Shown here: piece after piece, positions 22,811-35,275 of the stretch
Position numbering within the stretch: position 1 is the stretch's first letter
Layout of the letters: each line of letters starts with the position of its first letter
Origin: Plazaster borealis
Lineage: Eukaryota > Echinodermata > Asteroidea > Forcipulatida > Labidiasteridae
Length of the DNA: 64,000 nt
NCBI GenBank assembly: GCA_021014325.1
Contig: CM037472.1
Span: 27,386,039 to 27,450,038 of the forward strand
Direction of reading: 5' to 3'
Notes under the pieces: model-generated
Told to the model about the DNA's origin: nothing
Database searches by the model: none
What the model saw: the letters and a program-made list of their open reading frames with translations, nothing else
Program-made: the position numbers and the translations under genes

Positions 22811-22819
22811 AACACATCG

Positions 22820-23215
22820 GAGAGTTTATGCACTCTGATTGGTCGAAGATCGGGTCACGTGGGGGTGTATTAACATATAAATTATTAAAGCTTGGGTCAA
22901 CCCCTCCCAGTGGCACTGCGCGATCTGCCCACCCGCGCTTGGTGACCCGGCGTGGGTTGGACCGGGTTCAGCGCCATCTTGGGTCGCCATCTTTCTTGAC
23001 TGGTGTCCCGTCGGCGTGCCTTCCGGAGACGCGTTCTCGCGCCGGGGCCATTTTTTTCTCACAGGTGATTGGTCGGCGTGTTTCCGCGGTGTTCGCTGTC
23101 CGCCACGGTTTCCCTTGCTCTCGGTAACATCATTTCGGTTTTTGCGTAGCGACAGTACTTTTAAAAGTTTAAACAGACAGCTTCGTCGTATGCTCAAGGG
23201 GAAAATCTGACGACA
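22820..23215. promoter_or_regulatory. CpG-rich block with CCAAT and YY1-like motifs
   Basis: A GC- and CpG-rich island in AT-rich surroundings. It contains ATTGG (CCAAT on minus) at about 22838 and 23068, a CACGTG E-box at about 22857, and GCGCCATCTTG with CGCCATCTTT at about 22972-22995, which match the YY1 core. Short frames on both strands cross it but none resembles a protein. It is a candidate promoter, or simply part of a repeat. The same block is at 30490-30885. Confidence 0.35.
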
Positions 23216-23822
23216 CAATTTAATAATAAAATAACCATCACTAATTTGCACACAGTCATGCACCACCTGTTTGATTTTCAGGAAATACATTTCCTTTCAT
23301 TTGCCATGATATTTAATCCGTGAACTAATTTGTATACTCATGTCGATTGTGTCCCCGCCATCTTCATGGAATTGGTTTGCCTGCAGCCGTAGGCCTTCAT
23401 TACACCCGGGCATCCATCCACCTGAGACCCGCTCGCGTGCTGGGGTTGTGGTGGCTGACACCGGGGAAGACATGAGTATCACGTGATGGCTAATCGAACG
23501 CTCTCGTCCAATAAGTGTATCATACATAAAATAATAATGTATTGATTTATATTGCGCCCATTCCATAAAATCGAACAGGCGCACGACAAAATAATCAAAT
23601 GAAAGCAACAACAAACAATGACAATTATTAAAAAGCTAAAAACAGAAAAACACAAAAAGAACACAGAAGAATTCTATTGGTAAAAAGCTAGGAAATACCA
23701 CAATCCATAGAAATAAAAAATAAATGATTACATAAGACCATTACAAAACTCTCCATTCAAAATAATGTTAAAATTTACAAGAGTTCAAAACACTAATTGA
23801 TAAAAAGCATTAACATTAACCC

Positions 23823-24120
23823 TCCGACATAATTAAAGATACAACCGAGTATCATTTGAAAAGCAGTGAATCTGTGGATGGTGAACTTTGACAATGTCAA
23901 ACAACTGACTGGTATACAACATGAAAAGTAAGGGGCCTAAACATGACCCTTGCAGAATTCCACATTCAAGATTATAATTATAGGACAGTTTATCATTAAT
24001 TGAACCCTTGTGATTCGTTAGCCTGATATGAACAAAACCAGGTGAGGGCTGTTCCGTTAATTCCAAAACGTGACTTAAGTGTACTCAATAAAATACTATG
24101 ATCTAATTTCGCAATCAAAA
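23823..24120 (-). pseudogene. LINE reverse-transcriptase fragment (CR1/L2-like)
   Basis: Minus-strand translation gives LIAKLDHSILLSTLKSRFG, a frameshift, then RLTNHKGSIND and the palm block GILQGSCLGPLLFMLYTSQ, followed by FSNDTRLYL where active elements have (Y/F)ADDTQLYL. The catalytic ADD is changed to SND, so the enzyme is dead. Duplicated at 31493-31790. Confidence 0.85.
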
Positions 24121-26296
24121 GGAGGAATTACGCAATCATTTGCAATCAGCGGTTTGGGTACACTCCATTTTAAAAAGAGGTGATGACCAATAACAAAGAA
24201 AACTTAGAAAACCATGTGTACCGTTAAAATGCTCCCTTTAACAGCACTAAAAACATAGCAGTATTTGTAAGAGCATTTTCAATTGTTAAGGTAGTTAGTT
24301 TTATATCAAATGTGTACAAATATTACCGACAATTTTCCGTTGGTTTATTGCAGCGGCTAACATGTATTTATTTATTTATTTTAAATCTTTGGACATAATT
24401 CTTTGTTGGCAGGGGCCGTCCAGGGTAAGGCAAAAGTTTTAAAAACTGTCATCAAAGCGATGTGCCCTCCCATACATGTATGTATGGGTTCAGGTGGGAA
24501 TTTCATTACAAAACGTCTCTCCTAAAATGGCTACAAATATCGACATCATGTGAATTTTTTTTATCGTTCATCCTCGGATTGTTTTCGCTAAACGTAATAT
24601 TTAAGGATAGATCTTTCATTCGTGAAAGTTTAAACAAAATCCCTCCGTACATCCTCTAGATATTTGACGATTTTTAAAAGGTTTTCTGGGGGAAAATGGG
24701 TTCTGCCTATACTTGGTTTGCGTGCAAACGATTGTCTGTTGACGGACGGGAACATTTGCCGTATGAAATGTTAATTCTGAGGCAACGTAACCATCTTAAA
24801 CAGATTCAACGCCAAATATATATATTTTTATTAAATTATTAAAATTACTAAAGCAGTTAGCAACGCAGAAAATCATTTACGAATGTTCTCTCGCGTAAAG
24901 ATTTAGTGTTAACAACACTGTTGAAGATATCACCGCCCTCATATAAAATGGACTCGTCCAAGCAGTCTCAATGGCCGCCGTGTTCAAATCTTGTACTTGT
25001 GTGCAAGCTTGATACAAAGGTCATTATGAGGGAAGCTCGTGATTGGACGCTGAAAATGAATGATTCGTTTGCTTCCCAACCTGCGTTGTTTACAGTCGGA
25101 CCGGCCTAACGAAATATTTTGATATTCATAATCTGCATAATAGCATATCCGAAGGCGCCCCCGCCCCTATTTCAAATATAAAGGAACACATTAAACCCAA
25201 GTTACAGACCCGACAAGGCGGTCGGCCTGACAGGCCTCCGTATGCGGACAGTAATACGAGTGCGGATGACCTACGCACAGTAGAAGTACGGGCGCCGTGC
25301 TCAATGTGATACACAAGTTACGCAAGTTACGCACATGTGCGTGTATACAGTTAAAATTTAACAAGAAAGTGTATACTTGTGCGGGTGCGACCGCCTTGAG
25401 CAAGGCTAAGGCTAGACCTTACTCATGAGAATACAACACATATAAACATGTATTCTGGTGTAACAAAAGCAGTCAATTGGAAAGCGATGACAGGGAAGAA
25501 AGCACACGGAAAACCGGGGTGAACAAAGAGGAGGGGTGAGAAAGGGAAAGACTCTGCTAGGGTCGAAACGTCAGACCACTAACTAATTTTTGCATTTATA
25601 CCCTAGGTCCTTTTGGTTGGTAAGCAGTTTGCAACAGCTAAGTCTATTTTCTAATTTAATTTAAGGACACGACATTTCAGAAGACCGATAATCTGAGTGT
25701 CTGTAATGAAAAAATGAATTCCATTCTGTGGGTTTTATGTTTGTTCTATGTTAATTCGATTTTGGTTGGCTGATTGGATTGGATTGATTGTTGAAGATTT
25801 TGGGTTGTTAAGATTGATATTGTGACCCTTGTTTTAATACAATTCCTCTTTGCCCTATGGAACAAGCTGCTGGAGTTTTGCAAATGCTCAGCGGGTCCAG
25901 GCCTTGTACGACCAATCAGACTCGGAAAATAAAATCAACGGGTATTGTAATTAGTCCAACTTACAGGTATAGGCACCCAACTCACAAGATCATCATTACG
26001 TGAAGCGTGTTTTGCTCTCGAAGAATTAAAACGGAAAATGTTACGTCAGAATACTTGTAAAGTTAGCTTTACTCAATCGTGGAGCCGTTTTTGGAATGAG
26101 TTCAATTCGCACTTTGTGAGTTGCGGATACAGGAGCTAGTCCTACATGAACAATTAGTTTGATCCTTGTCGGGCTGGGCATCGATGCATAAATTAACTGC
26201 AGTCATACCGATTCAGAGTTGTACAGTCCTGTTATGACTGGAGAGGGTGGTGGTTCTAGCCAGGATGGAATTATAGCGTGGGGGCACTTGTCCCTA

Positions 26297-26617
26297 TACG
26301 AGGAGAGCCGGTACGAGGCGAACCGGTACGAGGCGAACCGGTACGAGGCGAACCGGTACGAGGCGAACCGGTACGAGGCGAACCGGTACGAGGCGAACCG
26401 GTACGAGGCGAACCGGTACGAGCCGGTACGATGCGAACCGGTACGAGGCGAACCGGTACGAGGCGAACCGGTACGAGGCGAACCGGTACGAGGCGAACCG
26501 GTACGAGGCGAACCGGTACGAGGCGAACCGGTACGAGCCGGTACGAGGCGAACCGGTACGAGGCGAACCGGTACGAGGCGAACCGGTACGAGGCGAACCG
26601 GTACGAGGCAAACCGGT
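26297..26617 (+). repeat. 15-bp VNTR, copy 1 (about 20 full and 2 short units)
   Basis: Unit TACGAGGCGAACCGG, nearly perfect. Two 10-bp units (TACGAGCCGG) at 26418 and 26532 lack five bases and shift the frame. Each full unit holds three CpGs, and consecutive units create the palindrome ACCGGT. Because 15 is a multiple of 3 and no frame holds a stop, open frames arise on both strands (YEANR, GEPVR, GTRRT and others). They are not evidence of a gene. Confidence 0.98.
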
Positions 26618-27229
26618 GAGCGAAGCGCAAAGCCCTACGTCGTGGGGTCCGGGCCTACTTTTGGGCCCTGGATAAAATTATAACATTAGATGGCGCAATC
26701 TAGGACATTCCAATGGCGTTTTTACACATCATTTTTACCCAGTTGAAAAAATTACTTCAATTGCCTTTCAACAGGTTTTTTGTGTGTCAAGGACCATTTT
26801 GATCAATTGAAATCATTTCAAGTGTTATAAACAAATCGCCGGATTCCTGAGAAAATAAAAGAAAAAGAAAAAAAAAACTTCGGGACTCTTTTTTCTGTTT
26901 CGGTAATCCACCTAAAGCACATTTTGCTCGGCATGAAACACGTTTTTGAAAAAGAACCTTGAAGAAATAGGAACGATCCAAAGAAACCAATCAGTTAATG
27001 CATATTGAGACGAAGATGAACAATTTTCACCAGTCCGCAGTATGACGTATTGGTTCCGAACATACGAGGGCGCCGCCAACGGCAAAACAAAACCTCTGGT
27101 TCAAAAAATGAAAAAAAATTGCAGGGGGCAGAAAACTTAAAACTTACGACCAAATAATAAGTAAACACATACTGAACAAATATAAAGGGTCAAATGTGTT
27201 TTAGTGATTTCGTTCAAGTTAATCAAGTT

Positions 27230-27527
27230 GGCATCATACACGTTTGGTAATTACTCAAAATATATATTAGCCTAAAAACTGACTTGGTAACGAGCAACAG
27301 AGAGCTGTTGGTAGAAACGACTCTCTGGTCCTTTAAAATTCTCTATGCTCTGAAGTAACGTAGTTTTTGGGAAAGAGGTAATTTCTCACTAAAATAATAA
27401 AAACTTCTTGCAAGAAGTTTTTATTATTCTATCTGAAAGCACACACATTTGTACAGCAAGGGTGTTTTTTCTTTCATCATTTTCTTGCAACTTCGATGAC
27501 CAATTGAGCCCAAATTTTCACAGGCTT
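27230..27527 (-). repeat. Family 1 MITE, truncated (in duplication unit 1)
   Basis: One intact end (GGCATCATACACGTTTGG); the other end breaks off after CACAGGCTTGTA. The left border reads AATCAAGTTGGCATC here but TCTTTAAAGGCATC in unit 2, so unit 1 lost the terminal TTAAA after the duplication. Confidence 0.75.
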
Positions 27528-27677
27528 GTATGAACCGGAAGTATGAACCGAGCTTCACACCTCTATCCCGCAAAGGGCTTACAAAGAAAAAAGGAAGCCT
27601 GTCATTCGCGCTGATCTTAAAGCCATGAACTGAACTCTTTTTTTTTTTTCCTACAATACCCAACTTATATAAATTGT

Positions 27678-28088
27678 TAAAGGTAGGGTCATAATAGATT
27701 GGTAACTACTCAAAAAATTAATGACCATAAACACTTTCTTGGTGAGACCATGGAGATAGTTCCTACCTCCATGGTGAGACGCACTGCAGGAGTTGACAGT
27801 ATAAACTATTTTGAGAAAGGATTCCCTTCAAAGTAATATGGTTCGGATACGAATTTTCACCCAAAACATTTGATGAATCGTTTCTCCGATTTACGAATGC
27901 TGCGGCCAGAGATGCGGTTGGTATATCCTCTGCAAATACAGATTGATTTTGTTGCTCTTTTTTTCAGCAAGTAGACACTGTATTCAGCTGAAAATCTTAC
28001 TCGTGACTTTTATTGTATCTTTCTTTATAACTTTGCCTACAAATCAGCATTACGGTCACAAAACCCAATCTATGACCCTACCTTTAAA
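27678..28088. repeat. Inverted-repeat MITE, TTAAAGGTAGGGTCAT ends (unit 1)
   Basis: Left end TTAAAGGTAGGGTCAT..AGATTGG, right end CCAATCTATGACCCTACCTT. The ends resemble family 1 in starting TTAAAGG but the core differs. Copy in unit 2 at 35276-35687. Confidence 0.8.
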
Positions 28089-28119
28089 ACCCTGAACTGA
28101 ACTTTTTTTTACAATACAG

Positions 28120-28340
28120 TATAGACGATGTGACCTCTGTTTACTGTTTACCTTCAAACCGCCCTCTGTTGACAAAACACTGTCCAAGTCATGTTTCCGC
28201 CTGGCAAGAAGACGCGTACTCATTGTAATGCGTGTCATTCGTAGCCTGCTAGCTGTCAGTTCACAAAAGTTTTGCCCGGCGACATAGGCGCGCGCATCAT
28301 GTTATGGTTTTCGAATGACGTCAGAGGTCACATCGTCTAT
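28120..28340. repeat. MITE with TATAGACGATGTGACCTCTG ends (unit 1)
   Basis: TATAGACGATGTGACCTCTG at the left is matched by CAGAGGTCACATCGTCTAT at the right. Further copies are at 35720-35939 (unit 2) and 50558-50757 (in an ERO1 intron). Confidence 0.85.
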
Positions 28341-28825
28341 TCACAACATTATCAAAGTTGTATGCTTAATTTGTATGCTTGTGAAGAGCCCATATTCATT
28401 GTAACCAGTCGAAAGATTGTCATATAAACTCCCTCCACATTCAGAACTAATTAAACAAAGAGAATGTTTGTGCAATTTATTAATTTCTTTGTTTGTTCAT
28501 TTATTGTTTCCTTTCGAAGAGTTAACTCACACCGAATTCTCTTTTAAAACTTAATGGTACTTCTGCCAACATCAGTCAGAACTAATTGTATAAATTCGAA
28601 TCGGGGTCAAAGAATATTGTTTGTTTCACCCATACACCACCAATGTGTATGACTTAATTGAAATGTGAAGATAAACAAAGTACACATAGGCCTATCATTC
28701 CTTAGATTTAAAATAATAAAATTTCAAGTAATTTAATCACCAAATATGCTCTGCATCATTATAAACAATTCATTACAAAATAATGTTCACAAAACGAACA
28801 CATTGCATGAAATACGTAATACCAT

Positions 28826-29370
28826 GGCTAGGTCTCAACGGAGGTTAATGTCCTGCCAGGAAAAGGTCTCAACATAGACTGGCGTCCTACCAGAGACTGG
28901 CGTCCTACTAGGGCTAGGTCTCAACGGAGACTGGTTTCCTACTCAACGGAGACTGGTTTCCTACTGGGGCTACTTTAACAAAGACTGACGTCCTATTGGG
29001 GCTAGATCTCAATGGTGACGCTTGTCCTACCAGGACGAGGTCTCAACAAAGACTGGCATCCTACCAGGGCTAGGTCTCAACAGAGACCGGCATCCTACCA
29101 GGGCTAGGTCTCAACAACGGAGACTGACGTTCTACCAAGGTTTGTTCTCAATCTCAACGTAGACTGACCTCCTACCGGAGCTAGATCTCGACGGTGACTC
29201 ACAACCTACCAGGACGAGGTCTCAACTGAGACTGCCCTCCTACTAGGGCTAGGTCTCAACGGAGAAGGGTGTCTTACCAGGACTAGGTCTCAACAGAGAC
29301 TGGTGTCCTAATAGGGCTAGGTCTCAACAGAAACGGGCGTCTTACCAGGACTAGGTCTAAACAGAGACTG
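28826..29370 (+). repeat. 34-bp minisatellite, copy 1 part
   Basis: Degenerate tandem units like GGCTAGGTCTCAACGGAGAC followed by TGGCATCCTACCAG. Most units contain GTCTC-AACG-GAGAC, a 5-bp stem with a 4-base loop. The array stops abruptly at 29370, where it joins GPCR sequence. Compared with copy 2 it has an extra pair of units (68 bp) near 29287-29354. Confidence 0.92.
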
Positions 29371-29495
29371 GTCTTGGTAACACGGAGAGCAGCGATAGGC
29401 TCCATCATGAAAAACGGCTGATGAAAACTACCGTTATCTTGAGCACGGGCGCACGGTCTCAGAGAAGAGAGTATATCTTTTCCTGAGTCTACCAC
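29283..29495 (-). pseudogene. Truncated GPCR 5' end fused to minisatellite
   Basis: Codons 1-42 of the GPCR (MVDSGKDILSSLRP to ALRVTKT, with R5 changed to G) run straight into minisatellite DNA and end after 28 foreign residues, 70 in all. The break lies just before TM1, so no membrane segment is left. It was created by the tandem duplication and still carries the copied 5' flank, so it could be transcribed, but a receptor function is excluded. Confidence 0.93.
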
Positions 29496-29924
29496 TATAG
29501 GTACAATGTGAATACCTCTGACAACCTTATGGCCTGCTCTCTAGAATACAACAGGTAAAATGAATCGCTTAAACAGCAAGCTACGAACATTGCATTCGCA
29601 TAGCCTCAATTGCCACGACGTGATTGGGCATTTCACTTTGACGCATGCGTTTTCAACACCCGTCTTTCATTCGTTTTCAACCATGCAGCTAGCTCTATGC
29701 GAAGCAAAGAAAGCAAAACATAGTACCGGTAGCCTGTATACAATCTGCGAACAACAAAAGTATAACTAAGACCTAAGTCTCTAGCGGCCTATACTGTAAT
29801 GTAATGTAGAATTTCGTTAAAACAATATTTTAGTGAAAATTACAAAAACAATTTTTTTACACAGTACCGGTACCGGTACGGGGGATTAGGGCCCGAATCA
29901 TAATATTTTAATATTGATTCAAAA

Positions 29925-30480
29925 GAAGTATAGGCCTATAAAATAGTTATTATAGAAATATTTGATGCATGTGAGAGCATTGTCGCAATTTATTTACGAG
30001 GTTACGAGGTGAAGTCTGGACTATAGTATAAAATCCAGATTTAGCCGCGAGCGAAAACATTCAGCGACAATGCACGGACGAAATGCATTCAATATTTGTT
30101 TTATAGATCCTTGTCATTTTGAGCAACTTTCGACAATGAACACGTAAACTCGTCCACCCCACACTCTGAAAATTATTTTTAAAAACTTCTAAACAACGTA
30201 GACTACATGTATAGACACCAACCTTGTCCGCCGTGACACGACCTTGCCTCGTTTTGACAAGCGGGCGAGGAACGATTATTTTGAAAACGACGCTGCGAAG
30301 CGTCGCTGTGAAGTGCCCCAAGCATCCTATATTTATCAATATAGGACTCCTATTTTACATTTTGGAGGGTCACGCGTCGCGGCAGTAAATGTATGGCAAA
30401 ATAAAGTATGACATATGACGCATGTTCCACCAATCAAATGACAATGATCTACACGTGTGCTGTATATAAAGTAAAATAAT
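29925..30480 (+). repeat. Dispersed repeat, copy in duplication unit 2
   Basis: Duplicate of 22255-22810 with a few substitutions. Confidence 0.6.
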
Positions 30481-30489
30481 AAACACATC

Positions 30490-30885
30490 GGAGAGTTTAT
30501 GCACTCTGATTGGTCGAAGATCGGGTCACGTGGGGGTGTATTAACATATAAATTATTAAAGCTTGGGTCAACCCCTCCCAGTGGCACTGCGCGATCTGCC
30601 CACCCGCGCTTGGTGACCCGGCGTGGGTTGGACCGGGTTCAGCGCCATCTTGGGTCGCCATCTTTCTTGACTGGTGTCCCGTCGGCGTGCCTTCCGGAGA
30701 CGCGTTCTCGCGCCGGGCCATTTTTTTCTCACAGGTGATTGGTCGGCGTGTTTCCGCGGTGTTCGCTGTCCGCCACGATTTCCCTTGCTCTCGGTAACAT
30801 CATTTCGGTTTTTGCGTAGCGGCAGTACTTTTAAAAGTTTAAACAGACAGCTTCGTCGTATGCTCAAGGGGAAAATCTGACGACA
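30490..30885. promoter_or_regulatory. CpG-rich block, copy in unit 2
   Basis: Duplicate of 22820-23215; the CCAAT, E-box and YY1-like words are all kept. One G is missing in the CGCCGGGCCA run near 30715. Confidence 0.3.
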
Positions 30886-31492
30886 CAATTTAATAATAAA
30901 ATAACCATCACTAATTTGCACACAGTCATGCACCACCTGTTTGATTTTCATGAAATACATTTCCTTTCATTTGCCATGATATTTAATCCGTGAACTAATT
31001 TGTATACTCATGTCGATTGTGTCCCCGCCATCTTCATGGAATTGGTTTGCCTGCAGCCGTAGGCCTTCATTACACCCGGGTATCCATCCACCTGAGACCC
31101 GCTCGCGTGCTGGGGTTGTGGTGGCTGACACCGGGGAAGACACGAGTATCACGTGATGGCTAATCGAACGCTCTCGTCCAATAAGTTTATCATACATAAA
31201 ATAATAATGTATTGATTTATATTGCGCCCATTCCATAAAATCGAACAGGCGCACGACAAAATAATCAAATGAAAGCAACAACAAACAATGACAATTATTA
31301 AAAAGCTAAAAACAGAAAAACACAAAAAGAACACAGAAGAATTCTATTGGTAAAAAGCTAGGAAATACCACAATCCATAGAAATAAAAAATAAATGATTA
31401 CATAAGACCATTACAAAACTCTCCATTCAAAATAATGTTAAAATTTACAAGAGTTCAAAACACTAATTGATAAAAAGCATTAACATTAACCC

Positions 31493-31790
31493 TCCGACAT
31501 AATTAAAGATACAACCGAGTATCATTTGAAAAGCAGTGAATCTGTGGATGGTGAACTTTGACAATGTCAAACAACTGACTGGTATACAACATGAAAAGTA
31601 AGGGGCCTAAACATGACCCTTGCAGAATTCCACATTCAAGATTATAATTATAGGACAGTTTATCATTAATTGAACCCTTGTGATTCGTTAGCCTGATATG
31701 AACAAAACCAGTTGAGGGCTGTTCCGTTAATTCCAAAACGTGACTTAAGTGTACTCAATAAAATACTATGATCTAATTTCGCAATCGAAA
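31493..31790 (-). pseudogene. LINE reverse-transcriptase fragment, copy in unit 2
   Basis: Duplicate of 23823-24120 with the same dead FSND site and the same breaks, so it was already inactive before the duplication. Confidence 0.85.
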
Positions 31791-33969
31791 GGAGGAATTA
31801 CGCAATCATTTGCAATCAGCGGTTTGGGTACACTCCATTTTAAAAAGAGGTGATGACCAATAACAAAGAAAACTTAGAAAACCATGTGTACCGTTAAAAT
31901 GCTCCCTTTAACAGCACTAAAAACATAGCAGTATTTGTAAGAGCATTTTCAATTGTTAAGGTAGTTAGTTTTATATCAAATGTGTACAAATATTACCGAC
32001 AATTTTCCGTTGGTTTATTGCAGCGGCTAACATGTATTTATTTATTTATTTTAAATCTTTGGACATAATTCTTTGTTGGCAGGGGCCGTCCAGGGTAAGG
32101 CAAAAGTTTTAAAAACTGTCATCAAAGCGATGTGCCCTCCCATACATGTATGTATGGGTTCAGGTGGGAATTTCATTACAAAACGTCTCTCCTAAAATGG
32201 CTACAAATATCGACATCATGTGAATTTTTTTTATCGTTCATCCTCGGATTGTTTTCGCTGAACGTAATATTTAAGGATAGATCTTTCATTCGTGAAAGTT
32301 TAAACAAAATCCCTCCGTACATCCTCTAGATATTTGACGATTTTTAAAAGGTTTTCTGAGGGAAAATGGGTTCTGCCTATACTTGGTTTGCGTGCAAACG
32401 ATCGTCTGTTGACGGACGGGAACATTTGCCGTATGAAATACTAATTCTGAGGCAACGTAACCATCTTAAACAGATTCAACGCCAAATATTTATATATTTT
32501 TATTAAATTATTAAAATTACTAAAGCAGTTAGCAACGCAGAAAATCATTTACGAATGTTCTCTCGCGTAAAGATTTAGTGTTAACAACACTGTTGAAGAT
32601 ATCACCGCCCTCATATAAAATGGACTCGTCCAAGCAGTCTCAATGGCTGCCGTGTTCAAATCTTGTACTTGTGTGCAAGCTTGATACAAAGGTCATTATG
32701 AGGGAAGCTCGTGATTGGACGCTGAAAATGAATGATTTGTTTGCTTCCCAACCTGCGTTGTTTACAGTCGGACCGGCCTAACGAAATATTTTGATATTCA
32801 TAATCTGCATAATAGCATATCCGAAGGCGCCCCCGCCCCTATTTCAAATATAAAGGAACACATTAAACCCAAGTTACAACCCGACAAGGCGGTCGGCCTG
32901 ACAGGCCTCCGTATGCGGACACACATACGAGTGCGGATGACCTACGCACAGTAGAAGTACGGGCGCCGTGCTCAATGTGATACACAAGCTACGCAAGTTA
33001 CGCACAGTGTGCGTGTATACAGTTAAAATTTAACAAGAAAGTGTATACTTGTGCGGGCGCGACCGCCTTGAGCAAGGCTAAGGCTAGACCTTACTCATGA
33101 GAACACAACACATATAAACAGGTATTCTGGTGTAACAAAAGCAGTCAATTGGAAAGCGATGACAGGGAAGAAAGCACACGGAAAACCGGGGTGAACAAAG
33201 AGGAGGGGTGAGAAAGGGAAAGACTAGTGCTAGGGTCGAAACGTCAGACCACTAACTAATTTTTGCATTTATACCCTAGGTCCTTTTGGTTGGTAAGCAG
33301 TTTGCAACAGCTAAGTCTATTTTCTAATTTAATTTAAGGACACGACATTTCAGCAGACCGATAATCTGAGTGTCTATAATGAAAAAATGAATTCCATTCT
33401 GTGGGTTTTATGTTTGTTCTATGTTAATTCGATTTTGGTTGGCTGATTGGATTGGATTGATTGTTGAAGATTTTGGGTTGTTAAGATTGATATTGTGACC
33501 CATGTTTTAATACAATTCCTCTTTGCCCTATGGAACAAGCTGCTGGAGTTTTGCAAATGCTCCGCGGGTCCAGGCCTTGTACGACCAATCAGACTCGGAA
33601 AATAAAATCACCGGGTAATGTAATTAGTCCAACTTACAGGTGTAGGCACCTAACTCACAAGATCATCATTACATGAAGCGTGTTTTGCTCTCGAAGAACT
33701 AAAACGGAAAATGTTACGTCAGAATGCTTGTAAAGTTAGCTTTACTCAATCGTGGAGCCGTTTTTGGAATGAGTTCAATTCGCACTTTGTGAGTTGCGGA
33801 TACAGGAGCTAGTCCTACATGAACAATTAGTTTGATCCTTGTCGGGCTGGGCATCGATGCATAAATTAACTGCAGTCATACCGATTCAGAGTTGTACAGT
33901 CCTGTTATGACTGGAGAGGGTGGTGGTTCTAGCCAGGATGGAATTATAGCGTGGGGGCACTTGTCCCTA

Positions 33970-34220
33970 TACGAGGAGAGCCGGTACGAGGCGAACCGGT
34001 ACGAGGCGAACCGGTACGAGGCGAACCGGTACGAGGCGAACCGGTACGAGGCGAACCGGTACGAGGCAAACCGGTACGAGGCGAAGCGGTACGAGGCGAA
34101 CCGGTACGAGGCGAAGCGGTACGAGGCGAACCGGTACGAGGCGAACCGGTACGAGGCGAACCGGTACGAGCCGGTACGAGGCGAACCGGTACGAGGCGAA
34201 CCGGTACGAGGCAAACCGGT
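33970..34220 (+). repeat. 15-bp VNTR, copy 2 (about 16 full and 1 short unit)
   Basis: Same unit as 26297-26617. It has one 10-bp unit instead of two, and private variants: GAAGCGG instead of GAACCGG in two units and GGCAAACC in one inner unit. The array has therefore changed in number and sequence since the duplication. Confidence 0.98.
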
Positions 34221-34823
34221 GAGCGAAGCGCAAAGCCCTACGTCGTGGGGTCCGGGCCTACTTTTGGGCCCTGGATAAAATTATAACATTAGATGGCGCA
34301 ATCTAGGACATTCCAATGGCGTTTTTACACATCATTTTGACCCAGTTGAAAAAATTGCTTCAATTGCCTTTCAACAGGTTTTTTGTGTGTCAAGGACCAT
34401 TTTGATCAATTGAAATCATTTCAAGTGTTATAAACAAATCGCCGGATTCCTGAGAAAATGAAAGAAAAAAAATAACTTCGGGACTCTTTTTTCTGTTTCG
34501 GTAATCCACCTAAAGCACATTTTGCTCGGCATGAAACACGTTTTTGAAAAAGAACCTTGAAGAAATAGGAACGATCCAAAGAAACCAATCAGTTAATGCA
34601 TATTGAGACGAAGATGAACAATTTTCACCAGTCCGCAGTATGACGTATTGGTTCCGAACATACGAGGGCGCCGCCAACGGCAAAACAAAACCTCTGGTTC
34701 AAAAAATGAAAAAAAATTGCAGGGGGCAGAAAACTTAAAACTTACGACCAAATAATAAGTAAACACATACTGAACAAATATAAAGGGTCAAATGTGTTTT
34801 AGTGATTTCGTTCAAGTTGATCT

Positions 34824-35128
34824 TTAAAGGCATCATACACGTTTGGTAATTACTCAAAATATATATTAGCATAAAAACTGACTTGGTAACGAGCAACAGA
34901 GAGCTGTTGGTAGAAACGACTCTCTGGTCCTTTAAAATTCTCTATGCTCTGAAGTAACGTAGTTTTTGGGAAAGAGGTAATTTCTCACTAAAATAATAAA
35001 AACTTCTTGCAAGAAGTTTTTATTATTCTATCTGAAAGCACACACATTTGTACAACAAGGGTGTTTTTTCTTTCATCATTTTCTTGCAACTTCGATGACC
35101 AATTGAGCCCAAATTTTCACAGGCTTGT
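34824..35128 (-). repeat. Family 1 MITE, truncated (unit 2)
   Basis: Duplicate of 27230-27527 that keeps the terminal TTAAAGGCATC. Confidence 0.75.
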
Positions 35129-35275
35129 ATGAACCGGAAGTATGAACCGAGCTTCACACCTCTATCCCGCAAAGGGCTTACAAAGAAAAAAGGAAGCCTG
35201 TCATTCGCGCTGATCTTAAAGCCATGAACTGAACTCTTTTTTTTTTTTCCTACAATACCCAACTTATATAAATTG

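Larger units (their letters stand above)
21701..29370 (+). repeat. Tandem segmental duplication, copy 1 (~7.67 kb)
   Basis: From the GTCTTGGTAACACGG inside the GPCR to the middle of the 34-bp minisatellite. Copy 2 follows head to tail. The offset is 7670 bp at the left end and falls to 7599 bp by 28821, mainly because the 15-bp VNTR is 70 bp shorter in copy 2. The rest differs by scattered single substitutions and small indels. The segment contains the GPCR 5' end and flank, a CpG-rich block, a LINE fragment, the VNTR, three foldback elements and the start of the minisatellite. Confidence 0.97.

Noticed and set aside
23833..24066. Functional reverse transcriptase
   Set aside because: Only a short fragment with the catalytic ADD changed and frameshifts on either side.
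26219..26683. Long open frames on both strands (up to 154 residues of YEANR/GEPVR-type repeats)
   Set aside because: Produced by a 15-bp VNTR that has no stop in any frame. Frame changes at the 10-bp units and different copy number in the duplicate argue against a protein.
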